Part shown: positions 1 to 8,253 of the stretch, one piece after another
Numbering within the stretch: position 1 is the first letter of the stretch
Layout of the letters: each line of letters begins with the position of its first letter
Assembly: GCF_014640555.1 (NCBI RefSeq)
Contig: NZ_BMHE01000019.1
Span: 62,001 to 126,000, forward strand
Direction: 5' to 3'
Origin: Paenibacillus marchantiophytorum
Lineage (GTDB): Bacteria; Bacillota; Bacilli; Paenibacillales; NBRC-103111
DNA length: 64,000 nucleotides
Program-made: the position numbers and the translations under genes
Notes under the pieces: model-generated
Told to the model about the DNA's origin: nothing
The model's input: only the letters and a program-made list of their open reading frames with translations
Databases searched by the model: none

Positions 1-431
1 AGCAATTTACGAACCGCTTCCGGATCTGTCACGCCGTTTTCTTTGAAGGATCGCAGCTTCTGCATTAAATCAGCAGCTATCGCTTCATCTTCTGATGCCT
101 GCAGTTCGTGAGAAGGATCAAACCAGATATAAAATCCTTCTGGACCGTTACGCAGAAAAGAGCTGCGCCAATGCTCCGGATACGCATAGCCCTGTTCGCC
201 AACAATCATCCCAATAACGTCATCATTCACAATAGGCAGCAAATAATGAAAGGATTCCGGTTCCCCTGTACTCGAAAAGTCGCGGTGCATATAAGCATAA
301 TGGAGATAATGTTCGCCCGTTTCGACATCTTTGGATACTTCATAGAGGTCCAGCTCCGTTTGGAGCAGCTCCTTCACCGAAGTGATGCGCGCGGCAATCA
401 CCTCTGCAGAAATCTTGTGCATGGTGGACAA
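1..431 (-). CDS. Hypothetical protein, 3' end outside the window
   Basis: About 143 codons are visible and the gene runs off the left edge. The translation is acidic and soluble, with no signal peptide or membrane segment; the recognisable stretches are HYLHYAYMHRD and EGFYIWFDPSHE. I do not recognise the family. It is the last visible gene of a minus-strand run after the oxidoreductase and the TRIC-family gene, with about 40 nt between its coding region and the TRIC stop. The start is unclear: ATG at 422 and TTG at 431 lie far from the strong AAGGAGG near 452-458, whereas an in-frame CTG at 443 sits 8 nt from it. An in-frame TGA at 471-473 limits the 5' end. Confidence 0.6.
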   Translation of the reverse strand, partial: MSTMHKISAEVIAARITSVKELLQTELDLYEVSKDVETGEHYLHYAYMHRDFSSTGEPESFHYLLPIVNDDVIGMIVGEQGYAYPEHWRSSFLRNGPEGFYIWFDPSHELQASEDEAIAADLMQKLRSFKENGVTDPEAVRKL

Positions 432-480
432 TGATGCTTCCAGATGAACCCCCTCCTTCCTAGCTTTGATTCAAACTAAT

Positions 481-1116
481 TTAGAACTCCGACCTACGCG
501 TTCCTTCAGGTAATGCATTTCGCAATGAACGCTTTGGCAGCTTCCATTTGTAGAAGACAGAGAGCATTCGTAAGGTTACGATTAGAACAAAGAGTACGGC
601 AAGCTGCCAAGTTCCTTGCATCCAGCCAAGCCCGACTAATGCACCCGCGAGCATTCCCCAAACAGCATAAATCTCATCCTTGAGAACGAGCGGTTTGCGG
701 CCTGCCAGAACATCCCGGATCATGCCTCCGCCAATCCCTGTGAGCACGGCAGCTACGATAATCGCGCTGAGCGGATGCCCCATATTCGTTGCGTAGATAG
801 CACCTTGAATGGAGAATGCAGCAAGCCCGATGGCATCGAAAAAAGCTTCCCACGTTTTCCACATTTTGATATATCGAACAGGCATAAAGAAAACAAGTGT
901 CATTGCGAACAAGGCAATCTGGAAATACAACCCCTGCTCCCATAGAAGAACGATCGGCTTGCCAATTAATAAGTTGCGGATAATCCCTCCGCCAAAAGCT
1001 GTCACCAGACCGAGAACATAAACGCCTAATATATCATATTCCTCTTCCATCGCAACAATGGCTCCACTCACCGCGAATGCAATTGTTCCAATGATGCTAA
1101 ATAACTCCCAGTTCAC
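481..1116 (-). CDS. TRIC-family (UPF0126, YadS/YicG-like) membrane channel
   Basis: A 211-residue integral membrane protein of the trimeric intracellular cation channel / UPF0126 family, predicted to conduct monovalent cations across the cytoplasmic membrane. It shows the two inverted family repeats: FGGGIIRNLLIGKP near residues 41-54 and GIGGGMIRDVLAGRKP near 127-142, each followed by hydrophobic segments, about seven in all. The GTG start at 1116 follows AGGAGCTGCAGCAA. It begins 16 bp after the stop of the Gfo/Idh/MocA oxidoreductase, so the two are probably cotranscribed. The physiological ion in bacteria is not established, and linking it to the oxidoreductase is only a positional inference. 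Confidence 0.85.
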   Translation of the reverse strand: MNWELFSIIGTIAFAVSGAIVAMEEEYDILGVYVLGLVTAFGGGIIRNLLIGKPIVLLWEQGLYFQIALFAMTLVFFMPVRYIKMWKTWEAFFDAIGLAAFSIQGAIYATNMGHPLSAIIVAAVLTGIGGGMIRDVLAGRKPLVLKDEIYAVWGMLAGALVGLGWMQGTWQLAVLFVLIVTLRMLSVFYKWKLPKRSLRNALPEGTRRSEF

Positions 1117-1132
1117 TTGCTGCAGCTCCTAT

Positions 1133-2209
1133 CTACTCGATGTTCCAGTCCAGTTTCACTTCATTGCCGGTCTGCGAAGAACGGTAAATCGCATCCAGTA
1201 TTAAATTGTTCGTATAGCCAGTCATAACTGACGTAATCGGCTGTAAGCCGCTTTCAATGCACGATAGGAAATGCCGGGCCATTCTGACGCGCGGACCTTC
1301 GTCAAGCTCCGGGACTGTAAGTTCAACGTCAGCTTCACGATCAAACATTTCTGCAAAAAGCTTGCCTTTTGTTCCGCGAATGGAAGCCCCGCCCTCGGTT
1401 CCGAGAAGCTGCACATAAGGCTGGCTATCTGTTTCAATAAGCGCTGCCCAGCTAACGTCAAGCGACAAAGTAGCTCCGTTATCTAATTTGATCAAAGCGG
1501 TTGCTAAATCTTCTACATCGTAATGACCTGCCCAATTCGGCGCTCCCCAGGAGCCAATGCCCTTTTTGCGAGGACCGAATTCCGCATAAGTCGCTCCATA
1601 GACGGAAACTGGCTTGGGATTGCCCATTAAATACAGCGATAAATCCAGCATATGGACACCAAGATCGATCAGCGGTCCGCCGCCTGATTTATCCATCTGG
1701 GTAAACCAAGTTCCCCAGCCTGGAATCCCTTTTCTTCTCAACCAACCAGCTTTTGCATGATAAATATGACCAAGCGCCCCTTTTTCCGCCTGCTGTTTCA
1801 CAGCCATGGATAACGTATCCCAACGCAGTTGGTGAGGTATCATCAATATCTTGCCTGCTTTGCGCTCGGCTTCCACAATCTGTTTGGCTGATGCAAGATT
1901 CAATGCCATCGGCTTCTCCAGCATCACATGTTTGCCAGCTTCCAAAGCTTGTACCGCAATTGGAGCATGCCATTCATTTGATACAGCAATCACCACAGCA
2001 TCGATAGAAGGATCCGCCAACAGCTTCTCTGTACTGTAATACACGCGTTCAATACCGTGTTCTTTGGCTCTTGCTTCGGCAAGCGGCAAATAGGCATCTG
2101 TAACAGCCGTGATTTGTGCCTCGGGCACTTTTTTCAATACTTCCATATGTACATTGCCTATATTTCCTGAGCCAATAATTCCTATGCGAATTGGTTTACC
2201 AGTCGTCAT
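1133..2209 (-). CDS. Gfo/Idh/MocA-family NAD(P)-dependent oxidoreductase
   Basis: A 358-residue cytoplasmic dehydrogenase. The N-terminal Rossmann fold carries GIIGSGNIGNVH at residues 9-20 and the family EKP motif (MLEKPMALN) near residues 95-103, whose lysine is normally catalytic. The C-terminal half has the GGGPLIDLGVHMLDL helix with the conserved D and H of this family. Members oxidise sugars or inositols and the substrate cannot be named from sequence. The ATG at 2209 has GGAGG 8 nt upstream, and a good sigma-A promoter lies at 2249-2277, so this gene probably heads an operon with the TRIC-family gene and the truncated unknown gene. Confidence 0.9.
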   Translation of the reverse strand: MTTGKPIRIGIIGSGNIGNVHMEVLKKVPEAQITAVTDAYLPLAEARAKEHGIERVYYSTEKLLADPSIDAVVIAVSNEWHAPIAVQALEAGKHVMLEKPMALNLASAKQIVEAERKAGKILMIPHQLRWDTLSMAVKQQAEKGALGHIYHAKAGWLRRKGIPGWGTWFTQMDKSGGGPLIDLGVHMLDLSLYLMGNPKPVSVYGATYAEFGPRKKGIGSWGAPNWAGHYDVEDLATALIKLDNGATLSLDVSWAALIETDSQPYVQLLGTEGGASIRGTKGKLFAEMFDREADVELTVPELDEGPRVRMARHFLSCIESGLQPITSVMTGYTNNLILDAIYRSSQTGNEVKLDWNIE

Positions 2210-2248
2210 TATGCTAACCTCCAGAACTAGTTCAATACAATCTTATTT

Positions 2249-2277
2249 ATTATAAGTGTCGTTAACTTTCCTCGCAA
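2249..2277 (-). promoter_or_regulatory. Sigma-A type promoter for the oxidoreductase operon
   Basis: On the minus strand TTGCGA (-35, 2272-2277) and TATAAT (-10, 2249-2254) are separated by exactly 17 nt. The -10 lies about 40 nt upstream of the oxidoreductase ATG. Match by eye only. Confidence 0.6.
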
Positions 2278-2347
2278 CTGGAAAGTCCAATCCTTTTCAG
2301 AGGAAAGACATATTTATATATTATCTTGGAAAAAGGAGTTGAAACCA

Positions 2348-2608
2348 ATGGAACGTACATTAAAATCAACCAAATGTATTCCACACCATAAACGTCATAC
2401 GATTCGCGAAATCGCTCACAAAAATGTGGGGCGTATCGTCGTCGTCCAGTCATTAGCTGGAACGTTTACAGGCTGTATCGTGAGTGCTCACAACACTTTC
2501 CTTCGATTGCGAGTATTCAATCCAGTCATCGGACGATTCGTCATTATCCGAATTCCCTTTGCCATTATTATCCGCATCAGACTTTTCCCTTGTAAATCTT
2601 GTAATTAA
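2348..2608 (+). CDS. Small hypothetical protein, 86 residues
   Basis: A short basic protein. The N-terminal third is rich in Lys, Arg and His (KCIPHHKRHTIREIAHKN), followed by a hydrophobic, beta-prone C-terminal half full of Ile, Val and Phe, ending in CKSCN. I do not recognise a family. The ATG at 2348 is preferred over the TTG 9 nt upstream because AAAGGAG sits about 9 nt before it. It stands alone, divergent from the oxidoreductase and followed by its own terminator. The two terminal cysteines could bind metal, but one CxxC alone is weak evidence. Confidence 0.6.
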   Translation: MERTLKSTKCIPHHKRHTIREIAHKNVGRIVVVQSLAGTFTGCIVSAHNTFLRLRVFNPVIGRFVIIRIPFAIIIRIRLFPCKSCN

Positions 2609-2615
2609 TCTTTGT

Positions 2616-2645
2616 GGAACTAGCCCACTTTGGGCGTTCCTTTAC
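2616..2645 (+). terminator. Rho-independent terminator after the 86-residue ORF
   Basis: GGAAC (2616-2620) pairs with GTTCC (2636-2640) and GCCCA with TGGGC around a CTT loop, with a two-base bulge; a short T-rich run follows. Confidence 0.6.
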
Positions 2646-2722
2646 ATATAATAAGTTGCTAAAACTTTTTTAATAGTTTGTCTCAAACATATCTAACATT
2701 TGAAATGTATGCTTACTATGTA

Positions 2723-2786
2723 GACCGGAAGTAAGAACGAATGCTTACTAGGTCAGTTTTCCTCCGGGAAAACGTGAAGGAGGGCT
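2723..2786 (+). promoter_or_regulatory. Structured 5' leader with two hairpins before the 73-residue ORF
   Basis: Hairpin 1 pairs GACC (2723-2726) and GTAAG (2731-2735) with CTTAC (2744-2748) and GGTC (2751-2754). Hairpin 2 is GTTTTCC-TCCG-GGAAAAC at 2756-2773. The ribosome-binding site AAGGAGGG follows at once (about 2777-2784). The sequence CCTCC at the end of hairpin 2's left arm and loop could also pair with the GGAGG of that site. ATGCTTACTA occurs twice (2709-2718 and 2741-2750). It matches no riboswitch class I know. Confidence 0.4.
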
Positions 2787-2790
2787 TAAC

Positions 2791-3012
2791 ATGCAAGCAA
2801 TTCATATTAGATTCAAAAACAAATCCATCCCGGTTCATAATTTCACACATCGCCATTCCCACATAGAGATGCTGTCGAGTAAACTGAAAGAGTTTGAGCT
2901 TCATTTTGAATTTCGCAAGAAATTAAAAATGATCTCGATGATCGAGATCATTGGCGATGTGGCTATTTTCAAATATAACGATGGCACGAAATTATATCTG
3001 GAAGTTTCCTAA
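2791..3012 (+). CDS. Small hypothetical protein, 73 residues
   Basis: A mixed-charge 73-residue protein with no signal peptide or membrane segment. The N-terminal half is rich in His and basic residues (HNFTHRHSHIEML). The C-terminal half looks like a small alpha/beta unit (MISMIEIIGDVAIFKYNDG). The family is not recognised. The start is well supported by AAGGAGGG ending 6 nt before the ATG. Its TAA stop overlaps the TAG stop of the convergent kapB by two bases within the 4-bp sequence CTAA at 3009-3012. The leader is unusually structured, which suggests regulation of translation. Confidence 0.6.
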   Translation: MQAIHIRFKNKSIPVHNFTHRHSHIEMLSSKLKEFELHFEFRKKLKMISMIEIIGDVAIFKYNDGTKLYLEVS

Positions 3013-3398
3013 TTTTTTTCAGGAAAATAGTCCTTTTGCAGCTGATCAAGCTCCTGCAGAGAGCGTCGCGACCATGCTTCCATGTCCGACAGCTTACTGA
3101 TTTGCGCCGATAACGCTCTCTTCAGAGAATCTTGATACTCAGGCACGTTCCCCGCATATAGACGAATCGTTGAAATTGGCATCAAAGCAATCTCTTGGTT
3201 AGCCAGTGCTCTGCGCTGATGGAAAAAAGGCACGTTTGGATCCATCGGATTATGCAAATCTCCCTGTGTTGGATGTTCCTTTACAGCCAGGATACGGACA
3301 GCCGCTTTCATACTTGTCGTCAATTCCACAACTTCACCAAAATAAGTTCCTGTTTTGTATTCCGCGGTCACTCGATCTCCTATTTGAAAACTACTCAT
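3009..3398 (-). CDS. kapB: KapB-like kinase-associated protein
   Basis: A 129-residue protein matching kinase-associated protein B of Bacillus in length and motifs: IGDRVTAEYKTGTYFGEV at residues 6-23, then HPTQGDLHNPMDPNVPFFHQ near 42-61, and the YAGNVPEYQDSLKRAL helix near 81-96. In B. subtilis KapB supports the sporulation kinase KinB at the membrane. No kinase gene lies beside it here, and no lipoprotein signal is present in this sequence. It is the last gene of a three-gene minus-strand operon, 26 bp after the thioredoxin-like gene. The assignment rests on remembered family motifs. Confidence 0.8.
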   Translation of the reverse strand: MSSFQIGDRVTAEYKTGTYFGEVVELTTSMKAAVRILAVKEHPTQGDLHNPMDPNVPFFHQRRALANQEIALMPISTIRLYAGNVPEYQDSLKRALSAQISKLSDMEAWSRRSLQELDQLQKDYFPEKN

Positions 3399-3424
3399 CG
3401 TTATCCATCCCTTTCATTCGTTCG

Positions 3425-3745
3425 TTATGCTTTCAATAATGGCAATAATCTGCGGTACAACTCATCTACCGACTGCATGCGATACATCATTTCTTTCTCT
3501 TTCCCTGCTTCTAAAATGACTATACACGGAACACTAGTAATTTGCCACTCACGGCTGATTTGCGGAAGAAAATTGATATTGCTTTTGACAAGCGGCAAAG
3601 CAGGCTGCATCGTCATAATAATTTCTAGCATTCGCTCCGTAATTTTGCAAGTACCGCAGAATGGTGTATACAGAAATACAGCAAAAGCGCCATCATCAAG
3701 GTTGTTGACTCGGTTCAATAACGCCTGCTGGGTCAAATCTTGCAT
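3425..3745 (-). CDS. Thioredoxin-family protein (YtpP-like)
   Basis: About 106 residues with a thioredoxin fold. The redox-active site is FCGTC within FLYTPFCGTCKITERML, and the cis-proline segment is ITSVPCIVIL. It probably works as a small thiol-disulfide reductase in the cytoplasm. The ATG at 3745 is chosen over upstream in-frame starts because AGAGAGG lies 6 nt before it, and the upstream gene's stop (3747-3749) is just outside. The active-site pair is CGTC rather than the classical CGPC. It sits between an unknown conserved gene and kapB, all in one orientation. Confidence 0.85.
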   Translation of the reverse strand: MQDLTQQALLNRVNNLDDGAFAVFLYTPFCGTCKITERMLEIIMTMQPALPLVKSNINFLPQISREWQITSVPCIVILEAGKEKEMMYRMQSVDELYRRLLPLLKA

Positions 3746-3746
3746 C

Positions 3747-4265
3747 TTAATCCTCTCTTTCATCCAACCAAAACAGACTGTCAGCCGCATAGTTAATCAG
3801 GTCCGGGAAATCATCGATCTGGCTTTCATCCACTTTACGACCAAAAGACAATGTAATTTGATTGCTGTAATAACTCGCTTGGTTTCCATATTTGTATGAA
3901 ATCAACTGGGTGATTTGCGGGCGATGCTCCCAGATCAAACCTAGTTCCTCTTCAATTTGCTTGCACGCCAAGGTCGGATCATTCACTTTGGTAAACAGCT
4001 TGATGGTTAACGTACAGCCAGGCTTGGCTGTTGGGTTTTCTAAAATTTCAGCCGCCAAATCGCTTAAATGAACCTTCAAATTTATTTCCGCTTTGCTGGG
4101 CTTATCCACTTTTCTGGCAAATTCAATCGCATAAGTGCGTGACATGGAAGACAAATCAACAAGATCTTCCCGCCTTGTAATTAAAATATGACCATCCAAA
4201 TCGAGATCATAAACGGCTCCTTCCAACACGACTTTGATATTGTCATAGATCGTTGGATCAAACAT
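3747..4265 (-). CDS. Conserved hypothetical protein, 172 residues
   Basis: A soluble acidic protein beginning MFDPTIYDNIKVVLEG. The ATG at 4265 is supported by GAAGGTG 5-6 nt upstream; longer starts to 4319 lack a good site. Two blocks stand out, DLDLDGHILITRREDLVDLS and LSYKYGNQASYYSNQ-like C-terminal beta strands, but I cannot name the family. It is the promoter-proximal gene of an operon with the thioredoxin-like protein (1 bp gap) and kapB. The divergent small ORF at 4337 carries the same GAAGGTG site. Confidence 0.7.
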   Translation of the reverse strand: MFDPTIYDNIKVVLEGAVYDLDLDGHILITRREDLVDLSSMSRTYAIEFARKVDKPSKAEINLKVHLSDLAAEILENPTAKPGCTLTIKLFTKVNDPTLACKQIEEELGLIWEHRPQITQLISYKYGNQASYYSNQITLSFGRKVDESQIDDFPDLINYAADSLFWLDERED

Positions 4266-4336
4266 CTGGGCACCTTCTTTCATCTTTTCGCTGATTCGAT
4301 TATACTTAGAACATACCACGTAAAGAAGGTGTTCCT

Positions 4337-4549
4337 ATGTCAGACAAGCCACAAGATCAACAAGAAGAACAACAAGGTCCCAAAAAAGTCAGTCTAGCTG
4401 ATGCAATCAAACAAAAGCTCGCCCAAAAGAAAGCCGATCAAGCTGAGGCTAGAGCCAACCCGAAAGCAGCTGGAAATGGCAATCAAAGCGGTAAAAGTCA
4501 AATGACCAAAAAAGTCAACAATCAACGTCGTCGTACTGGCGGCAGCTAA
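4337..4549 (+). CDS. Small basic hypothetical protein, 70 residues
   Basis: A 70-residue highly polar protein rich in Gln, Lys, Ala and Asn, with no hydrophobic core, so probably disordered or nucleic-acid binding. It starts MSDKPQDQQEEQQGPKK, has a helix-prone middle (SLADAIKQKLAQKKADQAE) and ends with an Arg-rich QRRRTGGS tail. The start follows GAAGGTG. It is divergent from the unknown-thioredoxin-kapB operon and closed by a strong terminator at 4573-4606. Basic disordered proteins like this often go unnamed; I infer no function. Confidence 0.65.
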   Translation: MSDKPQDQQEEQQGPKKVSLADAIKQKLAQKKADQAEARANPKAAGNGNQSGKSQMTKKVNNQRRRTGGS

Positions 4550-4572
4550 ATCACGCTTTGCATGCGTCAAAA

Positions 4573-4606
4573 GCGCCCTGAGAGTTTCACATCAGGGCGC
4601 TTTTTT
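4573..4606. terminator. Bidirectional Rho-independent terminator
   Basis: Perfect 9-bp stem GCGCCCTGA (4573-4581) / TCAGGGCGC (4592-4600) followed by TTTTTT and preceded by AAAA, so it can end both the plus-strand small ORF and the minus-strand ABC-F gene that converge here. Confidence 0.9.
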
Positions 4607-4612
4607 ATTGGC

Positions 4613-6226
4613 TTACGCGTATTGCGTTTCGCGTTGTTTCTTGACATCTTCACTTTCCAGATACTCATCATACGTAAGCATTTTGTCGATAAGACCTTTT
4701 GGCGTAATTTCCATTACGCGAGTAGCGATCGTTTGGATGAACTGATGGTCATGAGACACAAACAGCATCGTGCCATCAAAATCGACAAGTCCGTTATTAA
4801 GTGCTGTGATGGACTCCAAATCCAAATGGTTCGTAGGCTCATCGAGAATAAGCACATTGGCGCCGCTTAGCATCATTTTGGAGAACATACAGCGAACTTT
4901 TTCTCCTCCGGATAGGACATTTGTTTTCTTCAAGGCTTCTTCCCCTGAGAATAACATACGGCCCAAGAATCCGCGAATGAACGATTCGTCTGGATCTTTG
5001 GAGTATTGACGCAGCCAGTCTACCAAGTTCAGTTCCGAGTTGAAGTAATCTTGGCTGTCCTTAGGGAAATACGCTTGGGAAGTGGTAACCCCCCATGTAA
5101 ATGTGCCTTCATCCGCTTCCATTTCACCCATGAGGATTTTGAAAAGCGTCGTTTTGGCAATCCCATCCGGGCCTACAAAGGCAATTTTGTCCCCTTTGTT
5201 AATCGTAAACGTCAAGTTATTCAACACTTTCACGCCATCAATCGTTTTGGACAAACTCTCAACGGCAAGCAGTTGTTTACCGGCTTCACGCTCACCTTTG
5301 AAGTGGATGAACGGGTACTTACGGCTCGAAGGACGAATATCTTCAAGTGTAAGCTTCTCGAGTTGTTTCTTACGGGACGTTGCTTGTTTGGACTTGGATG
5401 CGTTCGCGCTGAAACGTGCGATAAAAGCTTCCAACTCTTTGCGTTTCTCATCGGTTTTCTTGTTGGCATCTCTCGTCAATCGAAGCGCCAATTGGCTGGA
5501 TTCGTACCACCAGTCATAGTTACCGACGTACATTTGAATTTTACCAAAATCAATATCTGCGATATGCGTACATACTTGGTTCAGGAAGTGACGATCATGG
5601 GATACCACGATAACAGTGCCTTCGAAGCGGGACAAGAAGTGCTCCAGCCAACGAATCGATTCCAAGTTCAAATGGTTGGTAGGCTCATCGAGGAGAAGAA
5701 TATTCGGATTACCGAACAAAGCTTGCGCCAAGAGGACACGCACTTTCTCATTGCCATCAACGTCTTTCATTTTCGTATCATGAAGGCTTGTAGGAATACC
5801 CAGTCCGATTAGAAGCTCAGCGGCATCTGATTCTGCTTGCCAGCCATCTAAATCCTGAAATTCTCCTTCAAGTTCAGCGGCTCTCATGCCATCTTCTTCG
5901 GAAAAGTCATCTTTGGCATACAGCGCATCTTTCTCTTCCATGATTTTAAATAACCGCGAGTGACCCATTACTACTGTTTTCAAAACTTCAATTTCATCAA
6001 ACTCATAATGATTCTGTTTCAGAACAGCCATACGCTCGCCTGGCGTAATGCTGACTTCACCTGTATTCGGCTCGATTTCACCGGAAAGAATTTTGAGGAA
6101 AGTAGATTTCCCTGCACCGTTTGCGCCGATCAGACCATAACAGTTGCCTGGGGTAAATTTAATATTGGCGTCTTCGAATAGGGCTCTCTTGCCGTAGCGA
6201 AGCGTCACGTTATTAACATTAATCAT
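4613..6226 (-). CDS. ykpA: ABC-F ATPase, YkpA/YbiT-like
   Basis: A 537-residue ribosome-associated ABC-F protein with two ATPase domains and an inter-domain linker (about residues 235-310, containing ARFSANASKSKQATSRKKQ). Domain 1 has Walker A GANGAGKST near 34-42 and LLLDEPTNHLN; domain 2 has LSGGEK and LILDEPTNHLD. Two departures match my memory of the YbiT/YkpA branch: the first signature is DGNEK instead of SGGQ, and the second Walker A reads GPDGIAKTT with Ala in place of the last Gly. ABC-F proteins act on ribosomes; this branch is not a typical antibiotic-resistance type. It stands alone in transcription, ending at the shared terminator. Confidence 0.9.
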   Translation of the reverse strand: MINVNNVTLRYGKRALFEDANIKFTPGNCYGLIGANGAGKSTFLKILSGEIEPNTGEVSITPGERMAVLKQNHYEFDEIEVLKTVVMGHSRLFKIMEEKDALYAKDDFSEEDGMRAAELEGEFQDLDGWQAESDAAELLIGLGIPTSLHDTKMKDVDGNEKVRVLLAQALFGNPNILLLDEPTNHLNLESIRWLEHFLSRFEGTVIVVSHDRHFLNQVCTHIADIDFGKIQMYVGNYDWWYESSQLALRLTRDANKKTDEKRKELEAFIARFSANASKSKQATSRKKQLEKLTLEDIRPSSRKYPFIHFKGEREAGKQLLAVESLSKTIDGVKVLNNLTFTINKGDKIAFVGPDGIAKTTLFKILMGEMEADEGTFTWGVTTSQAYFPKDSQDYFNSELNLVDWLRQYSKDPDESFIRGFLGRMLFSGEEALKKTNVLSGGEKVRCMFSKMMLSGANVLILDEPTNHLDLESITALNNGLVDFDGTMLFVSHDHQFIQTIATRVMEITPKGLIDKMLTYDEYLESEDVKKQRETQYA

Positions 6227-6303
6227 GTGGAATACATACCTGCCTTTATAGTAGTTTGTTCTATCATATCATAGATAGGGGTCTTAAATCGAAGATTAAA
6301 CAA

Positions 6304-8253
6304 TTACTTGCGTTCTATTTCTTCAACTAACTCGGATAAATAAGTCCATCTTTCCATCGCTGCTTCCAGATCAGCCGTGGTTTGCTGCTCTTGTTCATAC
6401 AAATCACGCACCCGGTCAAAATCGCTGCCGGCTGATTCGATTTGTTGCTTCAAGCTCGCTGCTTTATCTTCCAAAGCGGCAATCGTCCCTTCGATTTCGT
6501 CCCATTCCTTCTGTTCTTTGAAGGAGAGCTTCTTAGGACGGTTCGATGAGGAAGAATTGCTTGTTGTTGGAGTCGTATTGGCTGCTGACGGCGCTGATTT
6601 CGCCGCACTTGCATTGCGAATGATTTCTTTGCGCGCCTGTTCCGCTTCTTCCTCTTCGCGCTTCTCCTCCAAATAGTCGGAGTAATTGCCGATGTAAGGC
6701 TCAATACGGCCGTTGCCGTCGAATGCGAATAGATGCGAAACCGTGCGATCCAAAAAGTAACGATCATGGGATACCGTAATGACGGCACCTGGGAATTGAT
6801 CCAGATAATCTTCCAGTATGGTCAAGGTTTGGATATCCAAGTCATTCGTCGGTTCATCAAGCAGCAGCACATTCGGTTCGCCCATTAGTGTACGGAGCAA
6901 ATACAGTCTGCGCCGCTCGCCACCGGAGAGTTTGCCGATGGGGGACCACTGCAAAGTAGGCGAGAATAAAAAGCGTTCGAGCATCTGGGAAGCAGAAATC
7001 GACTCCCCATCAGACGTGCGAATGACCTCCGCAGCTTCCTTGATGTACTCGATAACGCGCATTTTCTCGTCCATCTCGACGTTCTCTTGCGTGTAGTAAG
7101 CAAGCTTCACGGTCGTTCCCGTCTCGATCGTGCCGCTGTCCGGCTGGATGCGCCCAGCGAGCATGTTCAGCAGCGTCGATTTGCCGCTGCCGTTCGGTCC
7201 GATGATGCCTAGACGGTCTCTGGGCATCACGATGTAGCTGAAGCCGCTCAGCAGCGGCTTCCCGCTCTCGAAAGCTTTGGTGATGGCTTCCAGCTCCATC
7301 ACCTTCTTGCCAAGGCGGCTGCCAGCCAGCGCCATGTCCATCTTCTCGCCGGGACCATCCACCTTGTGGTCCCGCAAATCTTCGGCGCGATGTATCCGCG
7401 CCTTCTGTTTGGTCGTGCGCGCCTTCGCGCCGCGACGGAGCCAGGCGAGCTCGCGGCGGAGTAAATTCTGCCGCTTGTCTTCGCTGGATGCTTCGGACTC
7501 CATCCGCTCTGCTTTCTTCTCGAGGAACGACTCATAGTTGCCCTCGTAGCTGTAGATCTTGCCCCGATCCAGTTCCAGCATGCGGTTCGTTACCCGCTCC
7601 AGGAAGTACCGGTCATGGGTAACGAGCAGCAAGGCGCCGCGCCACTTGCCGAGGAATTCCTCGAGCCAGATAGCGGTCTCGTTGTCGATATGGTTCGTCG
7701 GCTCATCCAGGATGAGCAGATCGGCGGGCTGAATAAGCACGCGAGCCATGGCGACGCGTTTGCGCTGACCGCCGGAGAGCTGGCCGACGGGCTTGTCGAA
7801 CTGGCTGATGCCTAGCTTCATCAGCACAGTTTTGGCCAGGGTGCTGGCTTCCCAAGCACCCTGTTCATCCATGCGCGACTGTGCTGCGAACAATCGCGAT
7901 TGTTTCTTCTCGTTGGCAGCGTCCAGCTCCAACTCGGCAAGTGCAAGCTCATAGTCGCGAAGCGTCTTCATGAGCGGTGTGTCACCGTGGAACACTTGCT
8001 CAAGAACCGTAGAGTTCGGATCGAACTCTGGGTTCTGCGGCAAGTATTCCACTCGGAAATGGTTCGCGTGCACGAGTTTGCCGCGATCCGCCGTTTCGAG
8101 CCCCGCCAGCAGCTTGAGCAGCGTGGATTTGCCTGTGCCGTTCACGCCAATAAGACCGATGCGCTGCTTCTCGTTCACCGTAAACGAGATGTCGTCGAAC
8201 AACACTTTTTCGCCAAATGTTTTGGTTATGTTGACTGCACTTAGTATATTCAT
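6304..8253 (-). CDS. yfmR: ABC-F ATPase, YfmR/Uup-like
   Basis: A 649-residue ABC-F protein. The two ATPase domains carry GVNGTGKST near 36-44, LSGGQRKR, LILDEPTNHID, then GPNGSGKST, LSGGERRR and LLLDEPTNDLD. The linker contains the family motif RRELAWLRRGAKARTTKQKA. After residue ~560 comes an Ala/Ser/Thr-rich hinge and a coiled coil (KKLSFKEQKEWDEIEG onward), the C-terminal domain typical of Uup/YfmR. The family resolves stalled ribosomes, including at proline-rich stretches. Its ATG overlaps the stop of the M42 peptidase by 4 bp, so translation is probably coupled. The middle of the gene (about 7.1-7.8 kb) is visibly richer in GC than its flanks. Confidence 0.92.
   Translation of the reverse strand: MNILSAVNITKTFGEKVLFDDISFTVNEKQRIGLIGVNGTGKSTLLKLLAGLETADRGKLVHANHFRVEYLPQNPEFDPNSTVLEQVFHGDTPLMKTLRDYELALAELELDAANEKKQSRLFAAQSRMDEQGAWEASTLAKTVLMKLGISQFDKPVGQLSGGQRKRVAMARVLIQPADLLILDEPTNHIDNETAIWLEEFLGKWRGALLLVTHDRYFLERVTNRMLELDRGKIYSYEGNYESFLEKKAERMESEASSEDKRQNLLRRELAWLRRGAKARTTKQKARIHRAEDLRDHKVDGPGEKMDMALAGSRLGKKVMELEAITKAFESGKPLLSGFSYIVMPRDRLGIIGPNGSGKSTLLNMLAGRIQPDSGTIETGTTVKLAYYTQENVEMDEKMRVIEYIKEAAEVIRTSDGESISASQMLERFLFSPTLQWSPIGKLSGGERRRLYLLRTLMGEPNVLLLDEPTNDLDIQTLTILEDYLDQFPGAVITVSHDRYFLDRTVSHLFAFDGNGRIEPYIGNYSDYLEEKREEEEAEQARKEIIRNASAAKSAPSAANTTPTTSNSSSSNRPKKLSFKEQKEWDEIEGTIAALEDKAASLKQQIESAGSDFDRVRDLYEQEQQTTADLEAAMERWTYLSELVEEIERK

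Noticed and set aside
3195..3899. 234-codon plus-strand frame over kapB, thioredoxin-like and unknown genes
   Set aside because: Spans three convincing minus-strand genes with ribosome-binding sites; no homology.
5006..5812. Long plus-strand frame opposite the YkpA-like gene
   Set aside because: Antisense shadow of a strongly conserved ABC-F gene; no ribosome-binding site or recognisable domain.
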